From NCBI GenBank assembly GCA_004352715.1, contig SCFE01000075.1, forward strand, positions 887,094-951,093: 64,000 nucleotides of DNA. The letters are read 5' to 3'. A model generated the notes under the pieces. That model was not told the origin of the DNA and did no database searches. It was given only the letters and a program-made list of their open reading frames with translations. Both the position numbers and the translations under genes were made by a program. Origin of the DNA: Hofstenia miamia. Lineage: Eukaryota > Xenacoelomorpha > Acoela. Shown here piece after piece: positions 35,870 through 49,397 of the stretch (positions are counted from its first letter, which is position 1; each line of letters opens with the position of its first letter).

Positions 35870-36399
35870 ATGGTTTATAATCATATCTGTTATACTATAT
35901 AGACGGCATCAGCAACTTAGTTCATTATGGGAGCCATGAAATGAGCAAAAATCAATCTAAGTACACATCGGTAGCTGAAAGCAAAATCATTGTATCTGCA
36001 AAAATTATGGATTTTGGTTTTTCAACAAAATTACTCTTAAGTGGTGATTTGAACAAATGCAAGTGTTTTTGATTCTCTAACATCAATAATTCCCGTGTTA
36101 TTCAAAGATGCATAACATGGTATGTACAATAAGTGCTGCACTGGACAGCATAGCAACAATACTTTCATTATTAATCTATAATAATGTATATGCATTACTA
36201 ATACCATGATGTCATGCAGTGATGATTTGCCGTTCTAGTCATTAAAAACAAATCACAATCACTTCTGGTGATATTAAAGTTCAAGGTTATAGTTCTGGAG
36301 CGAATTTTCAAAGCATTTACTACTGCAATACATATGTGCAATACTTCAAAACCAGTAGGTAAGAAAAGTTTGCATCCGTCCTAACAAAACAATGACATT
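35870..36399. other. AT-rich intergenic DNA
   Basis: Nothing recognised. Confidence 0.5.
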
Positions 36400-36994
36400 G
36401 AGGCCAATAATGGCACAGCATTATCCTTCGAACTGCATTATTCTGAATATTCAACTACAATGGATTGCAGAGGCCAATATTACTTCAGTGTTTGTGCGCA
36501 CTGGTAGTCACAAAAGAGTTAGCATCACCAACGTACTAAATGCTGCCGTCAATATAATACGAGGGATGACTAAGGAGTGAAGGGTGCGTGTCCAGGATAT
36601 CAGAAGTGGAACAACAGAAATGTTCTGATAATTTCTGGAGTCTGTTGGGTTCCTATGACAAACGGGCTTTATTTTTTACGGTCGAAACTAAAAACATCAA
36701 ACGGTGTACCGCCTACTAGAGTTAAATCATGTTCTGTCAAAGAATGGGCGAAGGGTAGCAGTATACAAACGGTTTTTTCTTAACGCTCTGTCCGTATTAG
36801 ATATTGTGAGAAATGCCATTGAAAAAGCAGTCAATGCAAATGTCACATCAGGGCGACGAGATGGTAAAAACACAGCACCTGATGCAGTAGTTAAGTACAT
36901 CAGAGATCATATCAATTCGTTTCCAAGCGATTATTGTCGTTCCCGAAAGACTCGTGAGTTTTTAGAAGTTCTCGGATCCACAAGCACACTCTGA
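36400..36994 (+). pseudogene. Decayed copy of a second multicopy uncharacterised invertebrate protein
   Basis: One frame reads NFWSLLGSYDKRALFF and VETKNIKRCTA (about 36630-36710). A shifted frame continues RRVAVYKRFFLNALSVLD, then TSGRRDGKNTAPDAVV, IRDHINSFPSDYCRS and KTREFLEVLGS to a stop at 36994. From memory the succession F-x-FLNTL-I-D, G-x-DKRGK...P..V, and a DHINSFP..SHYCR.. block belongs to a large uncharacterised, transposase-like family with many copies in aphids, other arthropods and Hydra. The downstream catalytic part is absent. Two or more frameshifts make it a pseudogene. Family identity rests on recall. Confidence 0.5.
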
Positions 36995-39900
36995 ATACGT
37001 TTTTAGCTCTGGTACAAAAACAATAATTTTGCAGATACAATGGCTTTGGTTTCCGTTGTCTTAGTATAGATATAGGTTTATTCAAATAATTTTAACTTAT
37101 AGTGACTAAATTTAATTAATTAGTAAAAATTAAAAATTAGTATTAATAACATTAATAAATTACAGCTGCTAAAACGTAATAATTGTCTATTAAAAGATTT
37201 GTCATTAACTTATCAGGTTGGCTCCATGACTATCTGAATCATTAATGAACAAAACTTTGATAATTGAAGTTGCCTAAATCGCATATAATAATTATATCCT
37301 CAGTAATGGGATATAATACATCTTGAATTTTAATATGAGACTATGTTAAAATTTTCAAGCTGAATTCTATTTTTTGTTTTTTTTTGGTTTATATTGCATG
37401 CTATGCAGATTATTGAAGACATTTTTTAAGTTGTCCCTTTACAGGAACATAGCTTGAAAACTAAATTTGAAATAGAAAAGTAAGAGGACATTGGCAATGC
37501 AAAAAAAATTAGCCAAGTGCTAAAAATCTAGCTAAAACATTGACTATTATCTCAAAATAAAATTTTCAAGAATGGTGTCTCCATCAATTGTCGTTGAGGT
37601 GGGATAAAGGAGAAATTATAGAAGTGGAAAGAGTAGAAAGAACTAAGATGACTCAAACAAGTAAAAAAATTGAAAAGGTTCCATATGATGTTGCTACAAT
37701 TATTTTAAATTACTATTTATATTGAAACAATGATATTAATATACAGCAGGATTCACAACTGTGTAAAATCAATAGGCTGAACACATGCATTGTGTATATT
37801 TCTAAATCTAAATTTAAATTTTCATTAATAAAGCACAAAAATTTCTAGTGTACATTTTAAGTGATAATTATCAAATAACTAGATTCTTTGCTGAATCCAT
37901 TTTAATATAATTGATTTCCCAATAATAAAAATGAAATTTAAATATACACATGATGGCATTTTCATCATATTTTATGTTTTTGTATTTGGATATTACACAG
38001 TAAGAGTTGATAGGCAATTTATATACAGTGAACACAATATTGTGGAGGTCTGAGTCTTGTATATTAAAATCTTTGATGGAAAAGCAGCATTGTTCATATG
38101 TCAAAGTATTTAAATGCTAAACCTTAAGCGAGGAAATGCATATTTTAGCATCTGATTATTAACAAAATAAATTAATACTGAAGTATAGCTTGATGAACAT
38201 TATGTTACTCAATGCTGTAAGGAACAAATAAGAAAACAATACACAAAAATCATGGAATAGGAAACCAGAAGGTACCCTAAAACAGATTGTCAAACTCAAC
38301 AACGAAATGGGAATTTATATACAAACGTAATGAAACGCATGCTTCCATGCTTCCTTGCTTAATAGTATTGTAATTGAATGAAAACAAAAAGTATCAATTT
38401 TATGTTTGTAACTGTAATCCAGCATACACGCCCCAAACGTCGTTTTACAATTGAAAAAGGAGATGTGAATGAAGAGCGGTTACGGAGTGATTGATAAATT
38501 GTTAAATGTCAGATTTACATCGTAGGTGTGTGACGCATTTACAATGGCAGCGCAAGTGGGAGGTTGAAGGGATGAAGCAATTTACTGCAAAGTAATAAAT
38601 TTACTGCATCACCGGGTTAATAAAATAATACGAGCGACATTTTTCACACACCAGGACAGTAATACCTCCTGAAATTAAATAAATCACGAATTTGAAATAT
38701 GCTATTTAATAAAATGAAAAACATACTTGGCAGTAAATATCCAGTCTGATATGGAAACATTTCTGTCAGTTCCGCTGTGTATCTTCCAAGCCAGTGATAG
38801 AAACATTTCCATTTCTGATCCATATACAATATTATTCTCCTAAATAATCAATCCTGTATTCCATATCAACAGCAAGAGCTACACCCGATATTCACAAAAT
38901 TTTTCTCAATACACCAATTTTTGATTTTTTTGCTTTCCCTAAACCTTCAGACAAGATATTGGATTATCTTGTCTTTATTAATTTAAAATTGTTTGACATC
39001 TTACACGGTCATTCTTTTTGCTAAGGTCTTGTTAAAGTAGAGAATGTAATAAAAATAAAAATAGGAACTAACCAGAAACCCTACCTTTACATATCCATAA
39101 CGGCGGTTACACATGAATTTATCAAAAGTTTAATGATCCCTGACAGCTATATATTCCCACTTATGGGTTGATATAGAAAATTTAGGAACACAACACATGA
39201 TTTACGATAAACATAAAAATGGTAAATAAATGTGAAACTGCATTAAATATGAAATGATTGTAAAGATGTATATAGAAATACAACAATAATCAAAACAGAA
39301 CCATCAATGTAAACAAAATGATAGAAGACGAGGTTTACGCTACAGATACAGAAGCGATGTTTTGTTTGTCTAAAGGCTGTGTGCATTTTATACTACAGAA
39401 TAGTAGTGGGAATATAAAATCAAAAACAAATTTAAAATGACGATAGAGAAACTTAAAATTCGACGCTGGTAATAGTGAAACGTGATATTAGCTTTCGACT
39501 TGATTTGTTTTGGAAAAAGATATTGCTAATGAGCGTTGAAATAAGAGAAAGTGGCTGGGATGTAATAATTAAAAAGCTTTCAGGTGGCTCAAATTGAACG
39601 CTCTTTTATGGTGTGAAATTATATTGAAAAGAACAAGTGTTAGCAACACAATGTGCGTGGGAAAGCTCGCACGTGACGGAAAACACGTCTGTTGAAACAG
39701 CTTTTATCGTGTGGCCAAACAATCACACAAATGCATCCAGGCTAAAATTAAATCACCCCCCCCCCATTTTAATCATAAAACCTAATTTTTTATAATCTCC
39801 CATTGACTTAAAATTCAAAAGAACTTTAATAACAATAGAATAATTTACTAGGGCTCCACTGTCCCTACAAGTTTCTAAGTCATATTAAACTCAACGTGCA

Positions 39901-41171
39901 ATGAACTTAGCATTACTTATCGAAACTTTAAATACAAGTATTACGCATACAACATATCTATGGGTAGGCGTTATACAAGGCACCGTAATAAGTAACAGGT
40001 ATAACTCATTTCCAATGAAAACATTGGAGAGGAATACCATCATACAACAATCTTATTAATTACATTAATTAACTTTCTGCTACATTGTGCAGAAGTTCCA
40101 TGTCCTATTCAGCAGATATTGTCATTCTTGAAGATCTAAAGAAAAGCTTATTTTTTTCGCACATTAAAAGACTATGGGAAACTGTGACAAAAAAATTTTT
40201 CTATTAGTAACTTAATGTTATCTTTATAGTAGAATGAGAGCATGGTTTTTTAATGTCAAGCCCAAACTCATAGATCCACATTACTTGAATTGTATTCAGA
40301 ATCGTAAAATGTAAAATGGGATAGCGTATTAAAAAAAGCAGAAAACCAAATTTACATTCAGTAGTCAGGGAGGTGATGGTACATGACCAATGAGATTGCT
40401 TGTAAAATTTGTTGCTGTTATTGTGCTACTAGAAAAAATAATAGCAATGGTTTTTGTAAATAGAATGCTTTAATGTTGTGTTGCTAGAACTACAGTTCAA
40501 TTTGCAGGTCATGATCATTTGTTTGAATACTACGCTAGAACGTCAAAGCACTACGTAGATTAGCGTATATTGGTTAGATGAAATAGTTAATTGTTTTACT
40601 AAATAATAGCTATTAATGATGTGGCTTAATCTTATTAAGGATAAATTGTGAAGTATTTCATGCTTGTCATCGCGCAATGCAGTTCGTGTATTGATTGAGG
40701 ATAGTTGCGGAATTTGAATGAAATATTGATATTATTAGAGCGTTCTTTTATTTCCGTCAATAAAGAATTAATCCGAAACCAACCGCAACTAAACATCTGC
40801 TCAGGTTGCCTTACATGAAACAGTATTTATTGCATTGATTGAGAGTCGCAATGCATATTTCAGATCTGAAAATAGATGAAGTTTGCAAATGTAACGCGAA
40901 CAGTGTCGGTTTATATTAAAAGCTCGGTGCAACTTACAGGGAGGGAACCGGGCAAAAGTTCTATATCATTTAGGCTTTTTGCGAGAAATGACGTCCATTA
41001 AATTTTTTACATCTATACATATTCAAACAAAAATGTTCAAAATACTTAGATTTACTAAACTTTCGTACTTATTAGACTATTGAGAAATTCAAAAAGTACG
41101 ATTTTTGAAATAATTCAAATATATTAAATTGCATTTGATCAGTAAAAGAGATCTAATGCATGCGAAATATA
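36995..41171. other. AT-rich intergenic DNA
   Basis: Nothing recognised in about 4.2 kb apart from a C11 tract near 39757-39767. The GC-richer patch at 39650-39725 has no paired ends I can find. Confidence 0.5.
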
Positions 41172-41179
41172 GTTATAGG

Positions 41180-41549
41180 CAAGGCTTCGGAGAAGGCCCA
41201 AATTTGAAGTTGTTCCAGTTTCCTCTCCGAGCCACATTTGTATCAAAAGCTAGTTCCAGCTCCGGTTCAGAATCTCTTGGATACCAATGGCTCCAGCTCC
41301 TACTCCGGCATCATTACGATCTGATTTACAATATAGCCGCGAATATATTTTTATAATTTTTGCGAATTTTTTAAAACGACAGGTCTTTGTGGAACAAAAA
41401 AAAAGATTTGGAGCTGGAGCTGTTCTATAGGCATCTGCCTCCGGCTCTAGCTCCTGCTTCGCCTGCATATTAAATGTTGTTCCAGCTCTGCCTACGGTTT
41501 AAAAGAGAATGCTCTGATTCTTAGCTCCGGCTCCCACTCCGAAGCCCAG
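41180..41549. mobile_element. hAT-type MITE, family E, with GCTCC-rich core
   Basis: A 370-bp element. Ends read CAAGGCTTCGGAGAAGG and, reverse complemented, CTGGGCTTCGGAGTGGG (13 of 17). Flanks GTTATAGG (41172-41179) and GCTATAGG (41550-41557) agree at 7 of 8. Inside, GCTCCAGCTCC / GGAGCTGGAGC words recur in both orientations (for example 41252-41266, 41291-41307, 41411-41420). No coding capacity. Confidence 0.82.
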
Positions 41550-41557
41550 GCTATAGG

Positions 41558-42009
41558 GAATGGAACGTTTCTTCTTAAAAAATAATTTAAACCATGAAAT
41601 TACTTTCAATAGGCTGATGCTATCGGAGAATGGTAATTTTATTCATAAACCCTTGAAATTTTCTATTTCAAGAATTTAAATGTGTTTGCTTCATTTAGTA
41701 AAACTAGCTTTGTCTTTTCCAGTTTAAAATTTAATTCATTACTAAGTGTCTAAATTTTAAGGCAACTTATATCAGATTGAATACAATCAGTGGAAAAACT
41801 AGTTAATAACTTAATTCATTAATATTTTAATTCATTAAGAACAATCAACATACTGGATATTATTGTGCGATTAAGATATGGCCGGTGATTTGGATACTCG
41901 ATGACTGCCTGCCCGCTTATTGAATTGAATTTCATTTGGCTCACCGCTCACGAACCACCCAGTGGGCTCGGTCATGCTCGCAAAATACTGGTTAACTATT
42001 TAACTGATC
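41558..42009. other. Intergenic DNA between two MITEs
   Basis: AT-rich with a short GC-richer patch at about 41880-41985; no gene recognised. Confidence 0.5.
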
Positions 42010-42017
42010 CTAGGTAC

Positions 42018-42240
42018 TAGAGATGTGCGTGGTAGACATCTTTGTCAAACTTAACGCACCACAACATTAATTTAACACCTCCTATCGCCGCAGAAACACC
42101 AAACTATCGAAGGTTTACAGCAATTGCTCGAAAGCTAATAAAGTTTTACTGAAAAACATTCTATTAATAATTATTATTTATATTTTTCTTATAATGAATT
42201 TTTGCTTAATCACTGCCGCACCGCACTACGCACATCTCTA
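42018..42240. mobile_element. hAT-type MITE, family F (copy 1)
   Basis: A 223-bp element with ends TAGAGATGTGCGTGGTAG and, reverse complemented, TAGAGATGTGCGTAGTGC. Flanks CTAGGTAC (42010-42017) and CTATTTAC (42241-42248) agree at 6 of 8. Its plus strand matches the reverse complement of the element at 56207-56431, for example GCACCACAACATTAATTTAAC against GCACCAAAACACAAAAATTAAC. Confidence 0.8.
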
Positions 42241-42248
42241 CTATTTAC

Positions 42249-42822
42249 ACGTTTTAAAGAAAACTAGTTGAAAAATAAATATTCTCTAAAGGAGAATTAC
42301 TTTTATCAACAATGGACAATTAATAAAACTCAAGAAAATATTAAAATTAAGAATTCCTTGATGAAGGCCAATGCGATGATTAATATTAGTCAATATGTTG
42401 TTAAGTTTCTTGGATGAAGTGGATAGATAATTTCAGTAATATTCAAACGTTTAACTATTTAAAAACGCTTCAATCAATTGGCAAAAATGAATAGCATGTA
42501 TATTTTTCTAAAGCATTTCAAACGATTCCAACAGCCTCTTGGCAATGTGTACATTAATTCGATAAAGCCATTAAAACAAACATGTCAGTTTAAATTGAAG
42601 AGGTAAGATTTTGTAAAAAATGTATGCGATGACAGTTATAAAAATAAAAATGTATAGAAAATAAATAATTGCTTAACTGAATCAAGCAAAACATTGAAAT
42701 GAATCTCTAATAAATTCCACGTTGTGTTATCAGCCAACCAGTTCAACACTTAACAATAACTAGTTAACAAACTCAGTGGAAGTTAGATAAACAAATGCTT
42801 GTCAGAATTTATAAATATTTTC
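42249..42822. other. AT-rich intergenic DNA
   Basis: Nothing recognised. Confidence 0.5.
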
Positions 42823-42948
42823 TTTACAGATCATTACTGATCCCATCAAACAACATGTACTGGTGTGGGTGAAATCGTGTCCCCTTTTACAGATCATTAC
42901 TGATCCCATCAAACAACATGTACTGGTGTGGGTGAAATCGTGTCCCCT
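42823..42948. repeat. Exact 63-bp tandem duplication (two units)
   Basis: Units at 42823-42885 and 42886-42948 are identical base for base, each beginning TTTACAGATCATTACTGATC and ending GAAATCGTGTCCCCT. Either very recent or an assembly effect. Confidence 0.95.
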
Positions 42949-45815
42949 TTACTAGACATAGACTTAAGTTACATTGATTTTTATTAGAAAAAGTAGCTGA
43001 TATCAATAAAAAATTTTTAAGGTTTTCACTATTACTTAATTACATGATCGGTAAATTCATTTGTAATAAAAGTATACGTAGACAAAGATTATTTTACTAA
43101 AACATGTCCACTTATACGTTATGAAACTTGGCTATAGCCAACAAACTGTGCTTTTCTAACTTCTTACATCTATATGATGAATTGAACTGGAATACACTGG
43201 AGTTAAAAATTATAACTATATATACACGTCGTAAATGAGCTGAGTGCTTTTAGCAGCAGTATTATTATATTGTGACGCATTAAATGACTCATACCCGACC
43301 ATTTACATACTGATGAGAATGGTGAATAAATCTTTTCGTAATCGAAATTGTATAATATGTTACGTAAAAACACCGCGCATCACATAAAATCCACATCAAC
43401 CACATAAATAATGTAATATGGTTAATAGAAACGAAGCCACATGCTAAATAAGGAGATTGTTGCACTCAAAGACCAGAAAAGCAAAGTTTAAATGACAAAC
43501 AAATTGAAACCATAGCTAAGTATGCCCAAAGTATGCATGATTTCATAGACTCGTTTTGATTATTTTTAAAATATTCTTCTATTATCTTTATGTCTTCAAG
43601 GAGAATAGGAACAGGAAATCGCGACCGAAAGTATTAGAATTTAAACCTAAAATATGTATATATGAAATTTCACCAGGGGCATACGAAGGATTTTCTGACT
43701 GGGAACATCTTAGCCATGACCAAAATTTTGAAAATATTGAGAAAAGGGACCTTAACTGACCCCTAACTGAAAATTTTTTTACCGAAAATATTTTTATTTA
43801 TCCAGTCAAAAAAACTTCTTTCTCATCAGACAACCAGAAAAACAATCACATCTTACAACTAGCCTTCTTACAATATGTGTAAAATATCGACTAATAGTTG
43901 CTCCATATACCGAACTTGTAGCCTATTAGAATTTCTAGGAGTCTCCGATTGATGCCTGAATTCGTCAGCAAACTAAAAAATAAATTGGGAATACAAAATA
44001 TTTACAGTCATTCTAAAAATGACGATAAACGACCTTCGAACCAATTAAATATTCGCAACGGAACGTCGATGTTGTCTGAGTCTCTGTTAGAATTTGAGTT
44101 TGACAAAATAGGCATAAACAAATTGGCAGCATTAAAATATTATAATAAGCTTAACGAAAAAATGTAGAGTGCACGAAGAGTAAGACAATTTATTCTATAG
44201 ATGTATTGTCTCAGAGAACCCCGGAGGGAAACTATTCCCATTTGTGGAGAGAGGTTACAAGCATATTACAAATGAAACGAATTAAATTGAAAAGTGGACA
44301 CAACGCAGCGGTTTATCAATTTGGTTTCTCTATAGTGCTCAGTTTTGTTTACAAAATGTCACTCACTAGATTTACAATGTTTGTGAACATATCCCTGGAT
44401 TTGACACCCAGATGATGTGATCAATGGTTCGATAATACGGCTAACCCCAGGTTTTAGACTTTAAAAATATAAAAATCATGGTGATTTAAGAAATAATTGT
44501 TGTTCCTATCCTGGGAAAGATAATTCAAAATTACTTGAAATGTACATACTTTAGGAAAGTGTCCCCATCTGTTTTTGTTTGAAAAGAGCGCAAAGAAATG
44601 TGAAACATCGAGACATTATTTAAAAAAGAATTTTCATTTTATGCTCTACTACAAAAAACAATTAAATCTCTTAAATAGGTTGTTAAACAATATAGTGTAA
44701 GTCTGAAATTTCTACACCATAGCACGGAAGCGCAGACAACCACAAAATACAAAATTCAATAAAAAGTATCACTAACTATTCTTTTACAGAAGAATTTTCG
44801 ACGGCGGTAAAAAATATTCCAAGAGGCGAATTTTCAAAGCATTCCAGAATTTGGTTGAAGAATAGAGTCCAAAATAATGATATAATTTTAAATTTTTGTT
44901 TACTGTCATAATGAATATTTAAACAGAAGGGACCAATCTGCACCCGCATGTGCCCGCCAAGGATTTTTTTGCGGTCCGCAAAACGATTTGGCAACTGCTC
45001 AGACATGGCAATAACGTTGTCATTTATTAAGATCCGCCTTCTGACATTGGATGATATTAGTATTTATAGCACACTTGAAGAATACATAAAGTGGATTTAC
45101 TAATATGAATTGCTTTATTAATGAAAACTAAGATTGTTTAACATAGGTGAAGAAAATAGAAGATTAATCTAATATTTGTCAGCATTATAATACAGAAATA
45201 CAACTAAAATTATAAAGCTGTCGTCAACGAAATTTAAAGTTCATAGCTTTCAATAATATCAAGCGTGTATGCACAAACCCTCATGGTTTTAGTAAGTAGT
45301 TCAGAGTTTCTACATTGCTATTAGACCTAATATTGAGCAGTTAATAAAGTTTCCAAAAATTTCACCAAGTATGTTTCATTAACTGTTTTTCTTATTTTTA
45401 ACTATTTTTTGCTTCAAGAATTCTGCATTACATAGCTTCAAGTGAGTATATACATGGGCTTTTTATTGCTTTCGTTTGTTGTTCATTTCTGTTAACAAAC
45501 TAATGATTGATTCTAAAAACTATATAGCAATATGACTCAAAAGTTGTGCGGCTTGCATATTGAACTGTAACTAACAAAGTGACCCGCGACAGTGGTCGAA
45601 TTCGTCAAACTTGATTTAAAGGCTCCTATAGGTTTTTTCCTTTGGAGACCAAATTGTAGGGGGAGAGGCATGTAATCGCAAATTTTCAAAATTTTTGTAT
45701 CGCTCTAACATTTACTCAAGTTACATATAGAAATAGCATTTCATTTTCTTCCCAGGTTATGGAAATGGAACAATTTCAGGGAATAAATTTTAATAGTAAT
45801 TCATGGAACTAAGCA
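42949..45815. other. Intergenic DNA with a cluster of open frames at 43.6-44.4 kb
   Basis: Three plus-strand frames lie close together: about 43602-43759 (RNRKSRPKVLEFKPKICIYE then ISPGAYEGFSDWEHL), 43949-44167 (MPEFVSKLKNKLGIQN ... LLEFEFDKIGINKLAALKYY) and 44206-44415. The first follows TTATGTCTTCAAG, a plausible 3' splice site. The amino-acid content is more protein-like than in neighbouring chance frames, but I recognise no family and stop codons separate the frames. At most this is a decayed or fragmentary gene. Confidence 0.25.
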
Positions 45816-46405
45816 CTCAAAATAAGACATTCGCAATCCTAGGAAATGATCAACAGTCCTTAAATTTATTTATTTAAACAAAAATGTTTTCAAGCAGCCA
45901 GATGAGTCTTAGGTAAGCAATCATTCACACAATAACCCTTCTTGAACAGTTGAGGCTATATCATCTTTCGTTAAATTTTCAGTTGAAAATGCAACATGAA
46001 GACTAAAAACAGCATTAAAAAATGGAGTAAGTGACGCATCATATTGTTGATTAGCATGCTGCAGATGTGTTATCATTCCTGCTGATTCTTTAAATCAATA
46101 ATAAGCCCTTAGAAACATCAAGATGATTTAACAGTGGGGTGTTCCATCATTTAGCTCACACTTGTGCAACTGTCCATTTGTTTGCTGGACCATCATTAAC
46201 AACTGCTGTAAAAAAGTTGGTAATTTTGATTTGCATGTTGACTCCTTTAAGAACCCAAACCAACTAGCATTCAATCAGTCAAAAGAACTCGGTTTAAAAA
46301 TGTAGCTTGATTTTGAACAGAACTGGAACTAAATTAATTGAAACAATTACTAGAAATGAAATTGAAATAGCTTTATTATGATATCCAACCAATGTAGGCA
46401 AGGTC
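45816..46405 (-). repeat. Coding-derived dispersed repeat, longer copy
   Basis: Minus-strand reading gives TAVVNDGPANKWTVAQV (about 46205-46155), later QHANQQYDASLTPFFNAVF (about 46060-46000) and ENLTKDDIASTVQEG (about 45984-45940), with stops and shifts between. I do not recognise the protein. The outer parts match 51815-52085: the CTAGGAAAT(G/C)ATCAACA edge, the CAAGCAGCCA block, the GAACAGTTGAGGCTATATCA block and the CGAACCAATGTAGGC-like edge. The roughly 300-bp middle carrying the first two peptides is absent from the other copy. Confidence 0.6.
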
Positions 46406-49389
46406 CTCATCAATAACATATCCGACGGGTATTACGTGTTAATGATCAGCATTAAACAAATCATGCCTCCTGCTTGAACCAAGTTCAGTTCAAATTATAG
46501 TGCTAAAAGTAAGTTATGAAAAAATGTGGAAATATATGAAAAAGTTTTTAAAATAGTTGTGGAGATGAAATGGAAGAAACCACAGTTCCATATGCAAGCT
46601 TGCATTTACTACACCCTCCAAAACAAGAAAAATTTCAAAAAACATAAATCTGTTATGTTAAAATTCCATACTCTGCTATTTCAAGCTAATCTATTTTTTA
46701 AATTTTATTTAAAAATTATCAAAAATTTGTATGAAATGTTAGCGCTTGTGCAGTTATTTTAGTTATTGACATTCCGTACAATGAAAGAAAATATATTTAT
46801 AAGTTATTAAACCACTCTTAATTTCATATTAATGTTGGTTTTTAATAAGATGTATTGTCCTGATGATTAACAGTCCATCGCAAATCTATAAATATTGTAT
46901 GTTCCAAACTCTCTACTAATAGCGGTGCACTATCTTGCAAAGAAACAGTGATTTACTGATGTAGATCATCGGTTGAATGTGCTGATCAGTCATTAACGCG
47001 TGCGTCAAGTGGGATAAGAATTCCAGTTGAAATAAAGTTTAACTCTATATAACCAGTGATAAAATAGTAGGTTGAGGGATTATTGGAAATATAAATAGGA
47101 TTTCTCGATAGTTTCAAAGGAAAGGACTATTTTACAACGATATCTAATCTGTGAACTGTTGATATGAAGTTTATATCACGATAACAATCGAAATTTATAT
47201 GTGATGTTTATCTAACAAAACAATTTATGGATATTTAGCAAACAGGAAAAGTGATAAAATATTCAAAATATAACAATGTTTATCTTTATGCAGATAAAGC
47301 AATTCCGCTTAACACTGGCTATGAAAACTCATAACAAAGAGAATTCATTAACGATGTATATCTTCACCAAAAATTGCCATGAGAACGCCAACAATATCTT
47401 TATTTTGGTCAATTAAATACTATTTTTTCTAAAATATATTTTAAAAATTCGGAAAGGAAACTGGTAAACGCTCATTAACTAATTCTTTCGATAATAAAAC
47501 CCTAAGTTTCGTTAAATTAGAAATAAATAAGTTTATTTAGTTGTTCAAATGATACACTTACCAAAAACGTCTAAGGGAGTTGCTACGGTGAACATGTTCC
47601 TTTGAAAATACAGGGGAAATTGATTTCCACCTATGTCTAAAAAGGAACTCGTTGACAAAATCTAAAAACTTAAAATAGTGAAAAAAACACCAAACAGTAA
47701 CTTAATACAAACATGAAATTCTAATCAATTTCAATTCAACAACCACATTCAAAATGTAAAAAGATCAATGAAAAGGGTCAAGTTAAAAACTTCAGCGGCC
47801 ACTTGAAATAAAATCTGGATTCCTAATAAAATGTGTCAAAAACAATAATTTACCAAAAATATAACTGCAGCCGCATTTGTTTAATAAAACCTTTTTGCTA
47901 TAACTGCACGACACAGTACTTCAATTTATAGTCAAAACCTTCTGTGACATGTATAAGCGCATGCGTGTCTTGGCAACAACATTTTATCCTTGCTTTTCTT
48001 CAATCCAATATTTTGATCAAGGCTGTTGGTAACTTGATATAAGCTTTCTTCTTTGTATTGAATAATGATACACTATGTTACTCAAAGATAAAAACAATAC
48101 CTACTCATTACTCAACTGGAATCCGGAAAATTCAAGAGTGGCATTGTATGTATCCATTTCATGTTCATAAAATGATTTTAAAAATTCAAACTGCCAATTA
48201 AATCATTAATAAATAGGACAGAAAAATATAAGGTAGTTAGTGATTAGTTTAATAATGCAATTAAGTTGTGCTTATAAAAAGTTCCAGATGAGACAAACGA
48301 CATTGTTATAGAAAAGACTGAAAAACGTATTTAACAAATTACTTTAGCCTCTATTTTGTTTGCCCTGTATTAAATGCCTTTATGCTATTGATATTTACTT
48401 AATCAATTAATTTGAATAGCAAACTATTTTTAATGGTCTCTATAAAATGAACCATATTTTTTCCTATTAAAAAAATAAAACACCACATTAATTGTGATGA
48501 GAAATGCCGAGGATTTTCTCTAAAATTCTATTCGAGCCACTGCGCAAAACTATTTGATCACAGTTAATTTTCCTTAAAATATGAAAAGATTTTGACTAGA
48601 AGAACAACTGCTGGTTAAAACGACGAGATCATGCACATCCGTTTTGTTTTCGTTGAAATGATTAGACATTATAATTTACCATTGTTTTCAAAGAACATAC
48701 AATACTTCAGTTTTAATAAGACATTTTAACAGCACTTGCAACGACAACGAATAATATGATAAAACATCAAATCTATAGACAATGAAGATTATTCGAAGAC
48801 GTTTGATATTTAATAAATCCCGTCAATTTTTTTGGAGATTTATAATCGTAATTTTAAAATGTGAGAATCATTGAAGAACCGCACAGTCAACTAGACTATT
48901 TGAATATTAATTGTGTATATAAATATGCGATTAATGAAGCTAATATAGTAGATATGCGCTTGGTGAACAAATTCAAAGCAATAAAAATCTTTAGAATAGA
49001 GAGAATAAATCTAAGATATTAAGAACGCATTCGCAAAATCACACAAAGTAAAAATACATGCCTTAATCAATTATTAACAAAATTTAAGCACGACATCTGC
49101 GAGGACGTAGAAAATAAACACCACGGCTCTCTTATATAATTATTTTAACATGGATGCTCAATTCAAGCTTACGCAACACCACAAAGCGCTTTTCCATCTC
49201 ATCACGCATCACGCATAAAGCACTGTCACCATGTCGGATAATATTAACATCTTATTAAAATGAAAATCGTTGGTCACAGGAGATGTCTATACTTAATTAA
49301 GCTAAATTTACGATACTTTCGAAAATCACCATTTTCAAGGAAAATTAAATAATCTAACTATTTTTTCACTTCTGAACGAGTACTCATTT
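46406..49389. other. AT-rich intergenic DNA
   Basis: Nothing recognised in about 3 kb. Confidence 0.5.
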
Positions 49390-49397
49390 GCATAAAC

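Noticed and set aside
42823-42948. CRISPR-like or satellite array
   Set aside because: Only two abutting units without spacers; a simple tandem duplication.
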